DNA from: Aeromonas schubertii
GTDB taxonomy: Bacteria > Pseudomonadota > Gammaproteobacteria > Enterobacterales > Aeromonadaceae
NCBI RefSeq assembly: GCF_000820105.1
Contig: NZ_CDDB01000021.1
Coordinates: 29,140-93,139 of the forward strand
Reading direction: 5' to 3'
DNA: 64,000 nucleotides
Shown here: in pieces, positions 43,549 to 56,700 of the stretch
Position numbering within the stretch: position 1 is the stretch's first letter
Layout of the letters: each line of letters starts with the position of its first letter
Made by a program: the position numbers and the translations under genes
The notes under the pieces: generated by a model
What the model saw: the letters and a program-made list of their open reading frames with translations, nothing else
The model's database searches: none
Told to the model about the DNA's origin: nothing

Positions 43549-44880
43549 ATGGATCGCATCAAGGGTTGGATGGACGCCAACCGCATCACAGAGGTGGAGT
43601 GCCTGATTCCGGACTTCACCGGTAACGCCAGGGGCAAGATTCTTCCCGCCAGCAAGTTTCTGCGCGAGGGGGGAATGCGACTGCCCGAGGTCATCTTCAT
43701 CCAGACCGTCACCGGGGACTACCCGGAGGACGAGAGCATGGTCGATCCCCTGGAGCGGGACATGCTGCTCTACCCCGACCCCAACACCATTCGCTTCGTG
43801 CCCTGGGCTCTGGAGCCCACTGCCCAGGTGATCCACGACTGCTTCGACTCTCACGGTCAGCTGGTGGATATCGCCCCCCGCTCCGTGCTGCGTAGGGTCC
43901 TCTCCTTCTATGAGAAGCAGGGGTGGAAACCGGTGGTGGCCCCCGAGCTGGAGTTCTATCTGGTCAAGCGCAACGAGGATGCCGACTACCCGCTGGAGCC
44001 GCCCATCGGGCGCAACGGGCGTCCCGAGACCGCCCGCCAGTCGTTCAGTATCGATGCGGTCAACGAGTTCGACCCCATCTTCGAGGACATGTACGACTAC
44101 TGCGAGGCCCAGGAGCTGGAGGTGGATACCCTGATCCATGAGTCCGGTGCCGCCCAGATGGAGATCAACTTCCTGCACGGGGATGCCATCGACCTGGCCG
44201 ATCAGGTGTTTCTGTTCAAGCGCACCATGCGTGAGGCCGCCCACCGTCACGGCATCTACGCCACCTTTATGGCCAAACCCATGAGCAACGAACCCGGTTC
44301 GGCCATGCATATCCACCAGAGTCTGGAGGATAGCGAGGGGCGCAACCTGTTTGGCACCGAGGATGGGGGGCATACCCAGCTCTTCATGCACTTCATCGCC
44401 GGACTGCAGAAGTACACCCCGGCGGTGACCGCCCTGCTGGCCCCCAACGTCAACTCCTATCGTCGCCTCACCTTCGGCGAGAGCGCGCCGCGTAACGTGC
44501 AGTGGGGGGTGGAGAACCGCACCTGTGGTCTGCGGGTGCCCCACTCCGATGCCTCTGCCCGCCGCGTCGAGAACCGCTTCGCCGGGGCCGATGCCAACCC
44601 CTATCTGGCCCTGGCCGCCACCCTGGCGTGCGGCTTCCTCGGCATCCAGGAGAAGCTGGAGCCGCTGCCCGAGATGAAACACAGCGCCTACGACCTGCCC
44701 TACAGCCTGCCGCGCACCCTGGAAGAGGCCCTGAGCCACCTCGAGCAGTGCGAGCCCATCAAGGAGCTGTTGGGAGAGCGCTTCGTGCGGGCCTTCGTGG
44801 CGGTCAAGCGCAAGGAGTACGAGACCTATTTCGGTGTCATCAGTTCCTGGGAGCGGGAGTTCCTGCTGCTCAACGTCTGA
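43549..44880 (+). CDS. puuA: Gamma-glutamylputrescine synthetase (glutamine synthetase family)
   Basis: This 443-residue enzyme ligates glutamate to putrescine using ATP, the first step of gamma-glutamylated polyamine breakdown. It has the glutamine synthetase-like fold, with GAAQMEINFLHGD and FMAKPMSNEPGSAMHIHQSL, the adenylation loop region absent, and RVENRFAGADANPYLALAA. It matches PuuA of E. coli and SpuB/SpuI of Pseudomonas. It is the first gene of an operon in spuBCDEFGH order. A gamma-glutamyl-GABA hydrolase (SpuA/PuuD) gene is not next to it. Confidence 0.92.
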   Translation: MDRIKGWMDANRITEVECLIPDFTGNARGKILPASKFLREGGMRLPEVIFIQTVTGDYPEDESMVDPLERDMLLYPDPNTIRFVPWALEPTAQVIHDCFDSHGQLVDIAPRSVLRRVLSFYEKQGWKPVVAPELEFYLVKRNEDADYPLEPPIGRNGRPETARQSFSIDAVNEFDPIFEDMYDYCEAQELEVDTLIHESGAAQMEINFLHGDAIDLADQVFLFKRTMREAAHRHGIYATFMAKPMSNEPGSAMHIHQSLEDSEGRNLFGTEDGGHTQLFMHFIAGLQKYTPAVTALLAPNVNSYRRLTFGESAPRNVQWGVENRTCGLRVPHSDASARRVENRFAGADANPYLALAATLACGFLGIQEKLEPLPEMKHSAYDLPYSLPRTLEEALSHLEQCEPIKELLGERFVRAFVAVKRKEYETYFGVISSWEREFLLLNV

Positions 44881-44949
44881 TCCCGGCGGGCCGCCCGGCG
44901 GCCCGCTTCAACTGGAGGGCGGCCAGTCCGTCCGCGCAAGGAGCGAAAG

Positions 44950-48625
<3,676 letters not shown>

Positions 48626-48719
48626 CAAAAAGCGGGGTCGGGCCGGCAGGCCCGCCCCTTCGTCTCAGTAGCCAGGACACGGCCGTGAGGGGCAGTGTGC
48701 ATTGTTTGGGAGTTTGGTG

Positions 48720-49874
48720 ATGGCAATAGCCTCCAGTGCCTACAAGAAAGCCCTAGAAGGGAGCCAGCAGCCGAAAGAGGTGCTGGTGAAGATCGACAGG
48801 GTGAGCAAGCAGTTTGACGAGACCCTGGCGGTCGATAACGTCTCCCTCAACATCAACAAGGGGGAGATCTTCGCCCTGCTGGGGGGCTCGGGCTCCGGTA
48901 AATCGACCCTGCTGCGGATGCTGGCGGGGTTCGAGCGTCCGACCGAGGGTCGCATCTTCCTCGACGGGGTGGACATCACCGACATGCCCCCCTACGAGCG
49001 CCCCATCAACATGATGTTCCAGTCTTACGCCCTCTTCCCGCACATGACAGTGGCGCAGAATATCGCCTTCGGTCTGAAGCAGGATGGTCTGCCCAGGGCT
49101 GAGGTCGATGCCAGGGTCGAGGAGATGCTCAAGCTGGTGCAGATGACCCAATATGCCAAGCGCAAGCCGCACCAGCTCTCCGGTGGTCAGCGGCAGCGGG
49201 TGGCCTTGGCCCGATCTCTGGCCAAGCGCCCCAAGCTGCTGCTGCTCGACGAGCCCATGGGGGCGCTCGACAAGAAGCTGCGCTCCCAGATGCAGCTTGA
49301 GCTGGTGGAGATCATCGAGCGGGTCGGGGTGACCTGCGTCATGGTGACCCACGATCAGGAAGAGGCCATGACCATGGCCGAGCGTATCGCCATCATGCAC
49401 CTGGGGTGCATCGAGCAGATCGGCAGCCCGATGGACATCTACGAGACCCCGGCCAGCCGCCTGGTGTGCGAGTTTATCGGCAACGTCAACCTGTTTGACG
49501 GCGTGCTGGTGGAAGATGAGCTGGACCACGCGGTGATCGCCTGTCCCCATCTGGATCAGCCCATCATGGTGGGCCACGGCATCAGTACCCGGGCCGAGGA
49601 CAAGAAGGTCACCTATGCCCTGCGTCCCGAGAAGCTGCTGATGAGCACCCAGAAGCCGGAGGACCTGGAGCATCCCAACCATAACGGCACCTGGGGCAAG
49701 GTGTACGACATCGCCTACCTGGGGGGCCACTCCGTCTACTTCATCGAGCTGCCGTCGGGCATGGTGGTTCAGGCCTTCATCGCCAATGCCGAACGCCACG
49801 GCAAGCGGCCCACCTGGAACGACCAGGTGTTCCTCTACTGGGAAGATGACAGCGGCGTGGTGCTGCAATCATGA
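48720..49874 (+). CDS. potG: Polyamine ABC transporter ATP-binding protein
   Basis: This 384-residue ABC ATPase (SpuF/PotG) has Walker A GGSGSGKST, signature LSGGQRQRVALARSL, Walker B LLLLDEPMGALD, and the H-loop THDQEEA, then a C-terminal TOBE domain. It energises uptake through the two permeases. The ATG at 48720 has GGGAG 7 bases upstream; a TTG six codons earlier has none. It overlaps the next gene by 4 bases. Confidence 0.95.
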   Translation: MAIASSAYKKALEGSQQPKEVLVKIDRVSKQFDETLAVDNVSLNINKGEIFALLGGSGSGKSTLLRMLAGFERPTEGRIFLDGVDITDMPPYERPINMMFQSYALFPHMTVAQNIAFGLKQDGLPRAEVDARVEEMLKLVQMTQYAKRKPHQLSGGQRQRVALARSLAKRPKLLLLDEPMGALDKKLRSQMQLELVEIIERVGVTCVMVTHDQEEAMTMAERIAIMHLGCIEQIGSPMDIYETPASRLVCEFIGNVNLFDGVLVEDELDHAVIACPHLDQPIMVGHGISTRAEDKKVTYALRPEKLLMSTQKPEDLEHPNHNGTWGKVYDIAYLGGHSVYFIELPSGMVVQAFIANAERHGKRPTWNDQVFLYWEDDSGVVLQS

Positions 49875-50767
49875 AGACGATGAATCTTGCCATCGGCCGC
49901 CGGTTGGTCATCGGTGTGCCCTTCTTCTGGCTGTTCCTGTTCTTCCTGCTCCCCTTCATCATGGTGCTGAAGATCAGTTTCGCCGAGGCGGATGTGGCCA
50001 TTCCGCCCTACACGGATGTGATGACCTGGGCCGATAACCAGCTCACCATACTGCTTAACCTCGGCAACTACCTGCTGCTCGACGAGGATGAACTCTATCT
50101 GGCCGCCTATCTCGGTTCGCTCAAGATGGCGTTCATCAGCACCCTGCTCTGTCTGCTGATCGGCTACCCCATGGCCTACGCCATCTCACGGGCCGAGAAG
50201 CATATGCAGACCGTCTACCTGCTGCTCATCATGATGCCCACCTGGACCGCCATCCTGATCCGGGTTTACGCCTGGATGGGCATCCTCAGCAACAATGGGC
50301 TGCTCAACAGCGTCTTGATGGGGATCGGCCTCATCGATCAGCCGCTGCAGATCCTCAACACCAACGTGGCCGTCTACATCGGCATCGTTTACTCCTATCT
50401 GCCCTTTATGGTGCTGCCCCTCTACGCCAACCTGGCCAAGCACGATCACAGCCTGCTCGAGGCGGCCTCGGATCTGGGGGCGCGCAACCTGACCCGTTTC
50501 TGGCAGATCACCGTGCCTCTCTCCAAGAACGGCATCATCGCCGGCTGCATGCTGGTGTTCATCCCTGTGGTGGGGGAGTTCGTCATTCCCGAGCTGCTCG
50601 GTGGTCCAGAGACCCTGATGATCGGCAAGGTGCTGTGGCAAGAGTTCTTCAACAACCGCGACTGGCCGGTGGCCTCGGCCCTGGCGGTGGTGATGCTGGC
50701 GATCCTCATCATCCCCATCATCCTGTTCAACCGTAACCAGGCCAAGGAGCTGGAGGGCAAGGTATGA
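49871..50767 (+). CDS. potH: Polyamine ABC transporter permease (PotH/SpuG)
   Basis: This 298-residue inner-membrane permease has six predicted helices and the EAA loop EAASDLGARNLTRFWQITVPLS that contacts the ATPase. Its ATG overlaps the potG stop (ATGA). Together with PotI it forms the channel for the polyamine taken from SpuD or SpuE. Confidence 0.94.
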   Translation: MKTMNLAIGRRLVIGVPFFWLFLFFLLPFIMVLKISFAEADVAIPPYTDVMTWADNQLTILLNLGNYLLLDEDELYLAAYLGSLKMAFISTLLCLLIGYPMAYAISRAEKHMQTVYLLLIMMPTWTAILIRVYAWMGILSNNGLLNSVLMGIGLIDQPLQILNTNVAVYIGIVYSYLPFMVLPLYANLAKHDHSLLEAASDLGARNLTRFWQITVPLSKNGIIAGCMLVFIPVVGEFVIPELLGGPETLMIGKVLWQEFFNNRDWPVASALAVVMLAILIIPIILFNRNQAKELEGKV

Positions 50768-51615
50768 AACAGCACAACTTCTCCCGCTTCATGCTCTGGG
50801 CCGGTCTGACCTTCATCTACCTGCCCATGGTCATCATGGTTATTTACTCCTTCAACGCCTCCAAGCTGGTGACCGTGTGGGGGGGCTGGTCCCTCAAGTG
50901 GTATTTCGGTCTGCTCAAGAACACCCAGCTCATCAACTCTGTGCTGCGTTCCCTCGAGATCGCCTTCTACACGGCGATCGCGGCGGTGGCGCTCGGTACC
51001 CTGGCGGCCTTCGTGCTGACCCGCATCCCCCGCTTCCGTGGCCGGACCCTGTTCGGTGGCATGGTGACGGCGCCGCTGGTGATGCCCGAGGTGATCACGG
51101 GTCTCTCCCTGCTGCTGCTGTTCGTGGCCATGGCCCAGCTGGTGGGCTGGCCGGCGGAGCGGGGCATGCTGACCATCTGGATCGCCCACACCACCTTCTG
51201 TTCGGCCTATGTGGCGATCGTGGTGTCGGCGCGCCTGCGCGAGCTGGATCTCTCCATCGAGGAGGCGGCCATGGATCTGGGGGCTCGCCCATGGAAGGTG
51301 TTCTTCCTTATCACCATCCCGATGATCGCCCCCTCCCTGGCGGCCGGTGGCATGATGTCGTTTGCCCTGTCGCTGGATGACCTGGTACTGGCCAGCTTCG
51401 TGGCGGGCCCCGGCGCGACCACCTTGCCGATGGAGGTCTTCTCCGCCGTGCGTCTCGGTGTGAAGCCGGAGATCAACGCCATCGCCAGCCTGATCCTGCT
51501 CTCTGTCTCCCTGTTTACCTTCTTTAGCTGGTACTTCATGGCCAAGGCAGAGAAGCGTCGCAAGGCGGAGATTGCCCACATGCTGCAGATGCAGTCGGTG
51601 GTCGACGCCCAGTGA
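50764..51615 (+). CDS. potI: Polyamine ABC transporter permease (PotI/SpuH)
   Basis: This 283-residue permease is the partner of PotH, with six membrane helices and the EAA loop EEAAMDLGARPWKVFFLITIP. Its start overlaps potH by 4 bases. It is the last transport gene. No terminator is seen before yiiM, so some transcripts may read through. Confidence 0.94.
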   Translation: MKQHNFSRFMLWAGLTFIYLPMVIMVIYSFNASKLVTVWGGWSLKWYFGLLKNTQLINSVLRSLEIAFYTAIAAVALGTLAAFVLTRIPRFRGRTLFGGMVTAPLVMPEVITGLSLLLLFVAMAQLVGWPAERGMLTIWIAHTTFCSAYVAIVVSARLRELDLSIEEAAMDLGARPWKVFFLITIPMIAPSLAAGGMMSFALSLDDLVLASFVAGPGATTLPMEVFSAVRLGVKPEINAIASLILLSVSLFTFFSWYFMAKAEKRRKAEIAHMLQMQSVVDAQ

Positions 51616-51622
51616 TGATAAG

Positions 51623-51663
51623 ATCCGCATTCTCTCGTCAATCAGGAGGATGAGAATGCGGAT
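51623..51663 (+). promoter_or_regulatory. Hairpin with the yiiM ribosome site in its loop
   Basis: A perfect 12-bp stem ATCCGCATTCTC (51623-51634) / GAGAATGCGGAT (51652-51663) encloses a 17-base loop that contains AGGAGG (51644-51649). The yiiM start codon (51656) lies inside the 3' arm, so the start codon is paired while the Shine-Dalgarno is displayed in the loop. There is no T run, so it is not a terminator; translational control is the natural reading. Confidence 0.8.
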
Positions 51664-52354
51664 TACCCTCTTTACCGGCAGCCGGGCTGCACTCTCCCCC
51701 CAGCTTGATTCCGCCATCGCCAAGCGGCCGGCCACGGCTTCGCTCTGGTGTGGTGCAACCGGGCTGGAGGGGGATGAGCAGGCCGATCCCCGCCATCACG
51801 GTGGCCCGGAACGGGCCCTGCATCACTATCCTGCCGACCACTACGCCTTCTGGCGCAGCTGGCAGCAGAGCCTGGGGTTACCCGATCCCGCCACTCCCTG
51901 GTTGCCCGGCGCCTTCGGCGAGAACCTCTCGTGCACTGGCCTGACCGAGGAGGGGGTTCATATCGGGGACCTCTTTCGCCTGGGTGAGGCACTGGTGCAG
52001 GTGAGTCAGCCCCGTTCTCCCTGTTTCAAGCTCAACCTGCGCTTCGGTTACCCCGACTTCTCCCTGATGATGCAGCTGAGCGGTCGCTGTGGCTGGTTAC
52101 TGCGGGTGGTGGAGGAGGGCGCTGTTGCGCCGGATGCCGAACTGACCCTGATCGATCGTACCTCGACCCTAAGCGTGAAGCGCTGTGCGGATATCCTCTT
52201 CAACCAGGCATTGGTTGAGGCCGATCTGCGTCTGCTGGCGGAGCATCCAACCCTCTCCCCCAACTGGCGACACCATGCCAGCCAGTGGCTGGAGCGGGGG
52301 GAAGCCGCCGACTGGCGCCATCGCCTGCTCGGTCCCCAGGGTCTTTCTGGTTGA
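51656..52354 (+). CDS. yiiM: MOSC domain protein, YiiM family
   Basis: This 232-residue protein has a MOSC domain with the conserved Cys in QPRSPCFKL and the LPGAFGENLSCTG segment, and resembles YiiM of E. coli (224), a molybdenum-cofactor enzyme that detoxifies N-hydroxylated purines. Two ATGs are available; 51656 is at the right distance from AGGAGG and matches the family N-terminus, while 51650 is too close. Its start is within a 12-bp hairpin. Confidence 0.88.
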   Translation: MRITLFTGSRAALSPQLDSAIAKRPATASLWCGATGLEGDEQADPRHHGGPERALHHYPADHYAFWRSWQQSLGLPDPATPWLPGAFGENLSCTGLTEEGVHIGDLFRLGEALVQVSQPRSPCFKLNLRFGYPDFSLMMQLSGRCGWLLRVVEEGAVAPDAELTLIDRTSTLSVKRCADILFNQALVEADLRLLAEHPTLSPNWRHHASQWLERGEAADWRHRLLGPQGLSG

Positions 52355-52400
52355 AAAAACGGCGCTTCGGGCAGGCGGTGAGCAAACGCGCCGCTTTTCC

Positions 52401-52460
52401 AAAAAAAAGTGAAAAAAACCTTGTCACGGGGCGGGGGTTTAGGTAAATTCACGCCCCGTC
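52401..52460 (+). promoter_or_regulatory. Promoter of tRNA-Pro with stringent-type discriminator
   Basis: TTGTCA (52421-52426), a 17-base spacer and TAAATT (52444-52449) precede the tRNA. A-tracts at 52401-52418 look like an UP element, and the GC-rich stretch CGCCCCG after the -10 is the discriminator typical of ppGpp-repressed stable RNA promoters. Confidence 0.75.
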
Positions 52461-52465
52461 GACAT

Positions 52466-52542
<77 letters not shown>

Positions 52543-52549
52543 CATTTGA

Positions 52550-52577
52550 AAAGGCCGCTCATAGAGCGGCCTTTTTG
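52550..52577. terminator. Terminator after tRNA-Pro
   Basis: The stem AAGGCCGCTC / GAGCGGCCTT with a 3-base loop is followed by TTT on the plus strand and preceded by AA. On the minus strand it would also serve the LysR gene, whose stop is 5 bases away. Confidence 0.9.
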
Positions 52578-52581
52578 CATT

Positions 52582-53526
52582 TCAGCCCTGCCGATGACGG
52601 GCCGCCTCCTGTTGCAGTAACCGGAGCATGGTCGTCCACTCCTCCCCCTGCCGGTAATACACACCTATGATGCCCCTGTTGTACTCCTCGCTCATCCGCA
52701 GGGGCAGCAGCCCCTGCCGGCCCAGGTATTCCCCCATCTGACGCGGGAAGGGCATGATCATGTTGCTCCCCCGCAGCAGGTCCATGGCCACCATCATGGA
52801 GTTGGTGGTGTGGATGAATTTGTCGTCGATTCCCATGCGTTGCTTCTCTGCCTGCTTGGTGGAGAGGTCGTGTACCAGCCGGATGAAGCGATGTTCATCG
52901 GGGGTGACCAGCAGGGTCGGGTAGCGGGCCAGGTCCTGCTTGCTGCAGAGGGTGTGGCTCAGGGGGTGTCCAGTGCGGACGAAGAGGGCATCCTCGGCCT
53001 GCAGCAAGGGCTCGAAGTGGAGTTGGCTCTGTTCGGCCAGCCCGTGGATCTCGTGGCCGATGAAGAGATCGATCTCATGATGGGCGAGCAGGTCCAGCAG
53101 GCGCAGGTGGTTACCCACCTGGATGTTGAGCGAGGCGGCCGGGTGGGCATCACAATAGCGGCTGACGACCGGCAGCAACAGGCCGTGCCACCAGGCGTGA
53201 CCGGTGCCGATGCGCAGGGCGTGGTGCTGGCGATCCCGGATTCGTTGCAGGCGTTGGTGAGTCTGTTGATAGAGCGCCTCTATCTCCCTGGCCTGCTCCA
53301 GCAGGCAGAGTCCCGCCTCGGTCAGGGTGATGCCGCTGCTGTTGCGTTGGTAGAGGGTGACCCCCAGCCTCTCCTCCAGACGGCGCATGTTGTGGGTGAG
53401 GGTGGGTTGGGTCACGCCGAGGTGTCGGGCCGCCTGGCTCAGGTTACGGCAGGTGGCGACCTGAATGAATTGTTGTAGCTGTCGGTTCACTGTGATGATG
53501 GGGGCTTGGCAAGGGGAGGCCACCAT
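52582..53526 (-). CDS. LysR-family transcriptional regulator
   Basis: This 314-residue protein has an N-terminal LysR helix-turn-helix ([34 protein letters not shown]) and a C-terminal periplasmic-binding-like effector domain. The effector is unknown. It is divergent from the large glycosidase-like lipoprotein, and a T-N11-A box with the inverted repeat ATAGA-N5-TCTAT lies between them, so it probably controls that gene. The start is uncertain; 53526 is a reasonable ATG, and a GTG at 53490 would give a shorter protein. Confidence 0.88.
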   Translation of the reverse strand: MVASPCQAPIITVNRQLQQFIQVATCRNLSQAARHLGVTQPTLTHNMRRLEERLGVTLYQRNSSGITLTEAGLCLLEQAREIEALYQQTHQRLQRIRDRQHHALRIGTGHAWWHGLLLPVVSRYCDAHPAASLNIQVGNHLRLLDLLAHHEIDLFIGHEIHGLAEQSQLHFEPLLQAEDALFVRTGHPLSHTLCSKQDLARYPTLLVTPDEHRFIRLVHDLSTKQAEKQRMGIDDKFIHTTNSMMVAMDLLRGSNMIMPFPRQMGEYLGRQGLLPLRMSEEYNRGIIGVYYRQGEEWTTMLRLLQQEAARHRQG

Positions 53527-53658
53527 ATCCCCGCCGAGTGTGGGTAGCAAGGTGCGGAAGGCGGTGCGGGGAGCCCCGTCACGATCACAGTTTCAGAGAA
53601 TCGAAATAGCGGGTTATGGCCTCTCAACGGTGACCCGATCACACTTTTCGGGGGCGTT

Positions 53659-53673
53659 ATAGATGGCCTCTAT
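53659..53673. promoter_or_regulatory. Probable LysR box between the regulator and the glycosidase gene
   Basis: A perfect inverted repeat ATAGA-TGGCC-TCTAT fits the LysR consensus T-N11-A. It lies 133 bases upstream of the LysR start and 94 bases before the glycosidase start. A second ATGGCCTCT occurs about 50 bases away (near 53615) and may be a secondary contact. Confidence 0.6.
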
Positions 53674-53766
53674 CGGTGGTGAGGCCCTGTGCTATTTCTA
53701 ACCCCATGATCCTCTTCCCTAGAATGGCGCGGCACATCGTTGCCTATAAAAAATAAAGGGAAAATC

Positions 53767-56700
53767 ATGAAGCTCCATCCTGTCGCCATGGCCGTTGCCC
53801 TCTGCAGCGGCGGCCTGCTACTCAGCGCCTGCAACCAGAATGACTCGACAACCCCGCCCAACCCCGAGGCCCAGAAGGCCCCCTGGGCGTTCGATCTCTA
53901 CATGGTCGGGGAGTTCAGTGGCTGGAATCGCGATAACAAGTTCAAGTTTGTCTATCGTGACGGCGCCTATCACCTGGATAACCTGCGTCTCAACAGCGGC
54001 ATGCCCCCCTTCAAGGTGGCGGGCCCCGAGTGGGGGACCTATCCGGACTTTGCCGCCGACACCCAGAAAGAGACCGCCATTCACCCGGGGCAAGCCTATC
54101 CTATGTACTACCTGGACGGGGGACAAAACAACCGGCTGGTGGTAGAGCGCAAGGGGCTGTTCGACATCAAGGTCGAGGTGAATCGCGCCGATCTGGCGGC
54201 CCCCGGCATCACCTTCACCATGGAGCGGGATGACCCTGTGTACCCTCAAACCCTCTATCTGTTCGGCATCGAGGGGAGCCGCGAGCCGGTCCTCTCCCTC
54301 ACCTATCTGGGAGACGGTCGCTACGTCACCGTGGCCCGCCTGGCGGCCGGTGATCACCGGCTGGAGATAGGCTCAGCCGGCGGCGAACTGGGCCTGTCGA
54401 GCCTGGGTGCGCAGGCCAAACCCAGCGAGAGCCTGCCGCTGGCGCGCTGTGATGGCGCCTGCAGCCCGTTCGATCTCACCCTGGCTCAGGAAGGGTTCTA
54501 CAAGTTTGAGCTGGATGCGAGCCGGGCTGATGCCCCCCGTCTGATGGTGAGCGAGGCGAGCGCTGAGGATCTGACCCTGGTCAACCCGCATCAGGGGCAT
54601 GAGGCGGTCGAGAAGCGCTCCTTCGATACCTATCAAGCCGGGGTGAAGGAGGAGGTCACCTTCTCGGTGCTCAAGCGCGATGCCGAGCTGCGCCAATACG
54701 CCCAATCCACCACCCAGGAGCTGCGTGACCCGGTCGAAAATCATGTGACCTACCGGGAGGAGGCCGATCTGCCCAGGGTGCGCACCGGCAGCCTGGCCTT
54801 CGATGCCCTGTTTGCCCTGGCCAACCATGAGATGCGCCTCAACAGCGTGGCAGAGGTGAAGGATGGCAGCTACAACGGTGGCCGGGCCATCCCGTGCGAC
54901 TGCTTCGAGACGGGGGCCAAGTGGCATTATGTCTGGACCCGGGATCTCTCCTATGCCACCGATCTGGGGCTCGGCACCCTGGATCCCCTGCGCGCCCGCA
55001 ACTCGCTGCAGTTCAAGCTCTCCCCGTTCAGGGCATCCCTGCAGGGGGATCTCTCGCCCCGCATCCCCGAGGGGGCGCAGATAGTGCAGGACACAGGGAC
55101 CGGCGGCAGCTGGCCCATCAGCACGGATCGGGTGACCTGGGCCATGGGGGCCGAATCGGTGCTGGGCAGCCTGGATGAGCCGGAGCGGCTCGTCTTCGCT
55201 CGCCAGGTTTATGGCGGGCTCAAGGCCACCCTGGAGAGCGACCGGCTGGCCGCCTTCGATCCGGCCGACGGCCTCTACACGGGGGAGCAGTCCTACCTGG
55301 ACTGGCGTGAACAGACCTATGCCAGGTGGATTACCGGGGACATCGCCCATATCGCCATGAGCAAGGCCCTCTCGACCAACGTGAACCACTACCGGGCGCT
55401 GCGCCTGGCGGCCCGCCTGGCGGACCAGCAGGGGGAGAGCGAGGCGGCCAGCCGCTATGAGGGGTGGGCCCGGGATCTGAAGCTGGCCATCAACCGGGGC
55501 TTCTGGATGCCGGAGCAGGGCATGTATGCCAGCCTCATCTATGGTGCGACCGATGCCGGCCAGGGCTATCGCTTCGACATGCTGGGGGAGGCCCTGGCCA
55601 TCGTCAGCGGCATCGCCGATGAGCAGCAGGCCAGGTCGATCGTCAGCCGTTACCCCTTCGGCCCCTTCGGGGCGCCCGTCTACTTCCCCCAGCAACCCGA
55701 TGTGCCCGTCTATCACAACCGCTCCATCTGGCCCTTCGTCACCGCCTACGCCCTCAAGGCGTCGGTGCAGGTGAAGAGCGTGGCGGCAGTTGATCGCCAT
55801 GTGGACACCCTGATGCGCGGCGCGGCCCTCAACCTTTCCAACATGGAGAACCTGGAGTGGCTCTCCGGTCAACCCTCCCTGATGGATCTGGAGCACCCCG
55901 AGCTGAGTGGCCCGGTGATCAACTCCCAGCGCCAACTCTGGTCCGTGGGGGGGTACCTCGGCATGGTGACGAGTGACATCTTCGGCTACCGGGTGGAGGA
56001 GGGGGGCATACGCCTCACGCCCTTCGTCACCACAAGGCTGCACCGCCTCATGGGGGGCAGTGACAGCGTGGCCCTGACGGGGCTCAACTATCGGGGCAAG
56101 ACGATCAGCATAGTGCTGCAACTGCCCGCACAGGGGGCGGTCGGTGGTTACTATCCGGTGGCGGGAATCCGCCTCAACGGCAACGAGGTGAGCGGCGATC
56201 GGATCGACGCCAGCCAGCTGCAGGGGAGCAACCGCATCGAGATCCGGTTTGGCGCCGCCCAGCGCGACGAGCAGCCGGTGACCCTGATCGAGGGGGTCGA
56301 TCCCCGCTCGGTGGATGACTCCAACGTCTTTGCCCCCGTGGAGCCGCAGATGGTCGCCGTGACCCGCCAGGGTGACGGGGTAGCCGTCGAGTTTAGTGAC
56401 ATGGCCAACCGCGGCGGCGTCACCTACAACCTCTATCGCAACGGACAGCGGGTGGCCAGTGGCCTGACCGAGCCGCGTTGGCTGGATGCGGGTCTGCCTG
56501 CGACCGACGGGGCCTGCTACAGCGCCGAGGCGGTCTATGGGTCCAGTGGCCATCGCTCCCATCACGCCAAGCCCTTGTGCCTGAACGCGGTGCGAGAGCG
56601 CATCCCGGTCACCGACGCCAGGGTTCGCCACGATGGCAGCCTGGTGACGGGGGAGGGGATTGAGGTCGCCTATCTCAAGGATTGGGGGGCGCCGGGTGAG

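Noticed and set aside
53629..53643. CRP-like GTGA-N5-TCACA near the glycosidase gene
   Set aside because: Spacing is one base short of the CRP consensus, and the region is better explained by the LysR box.
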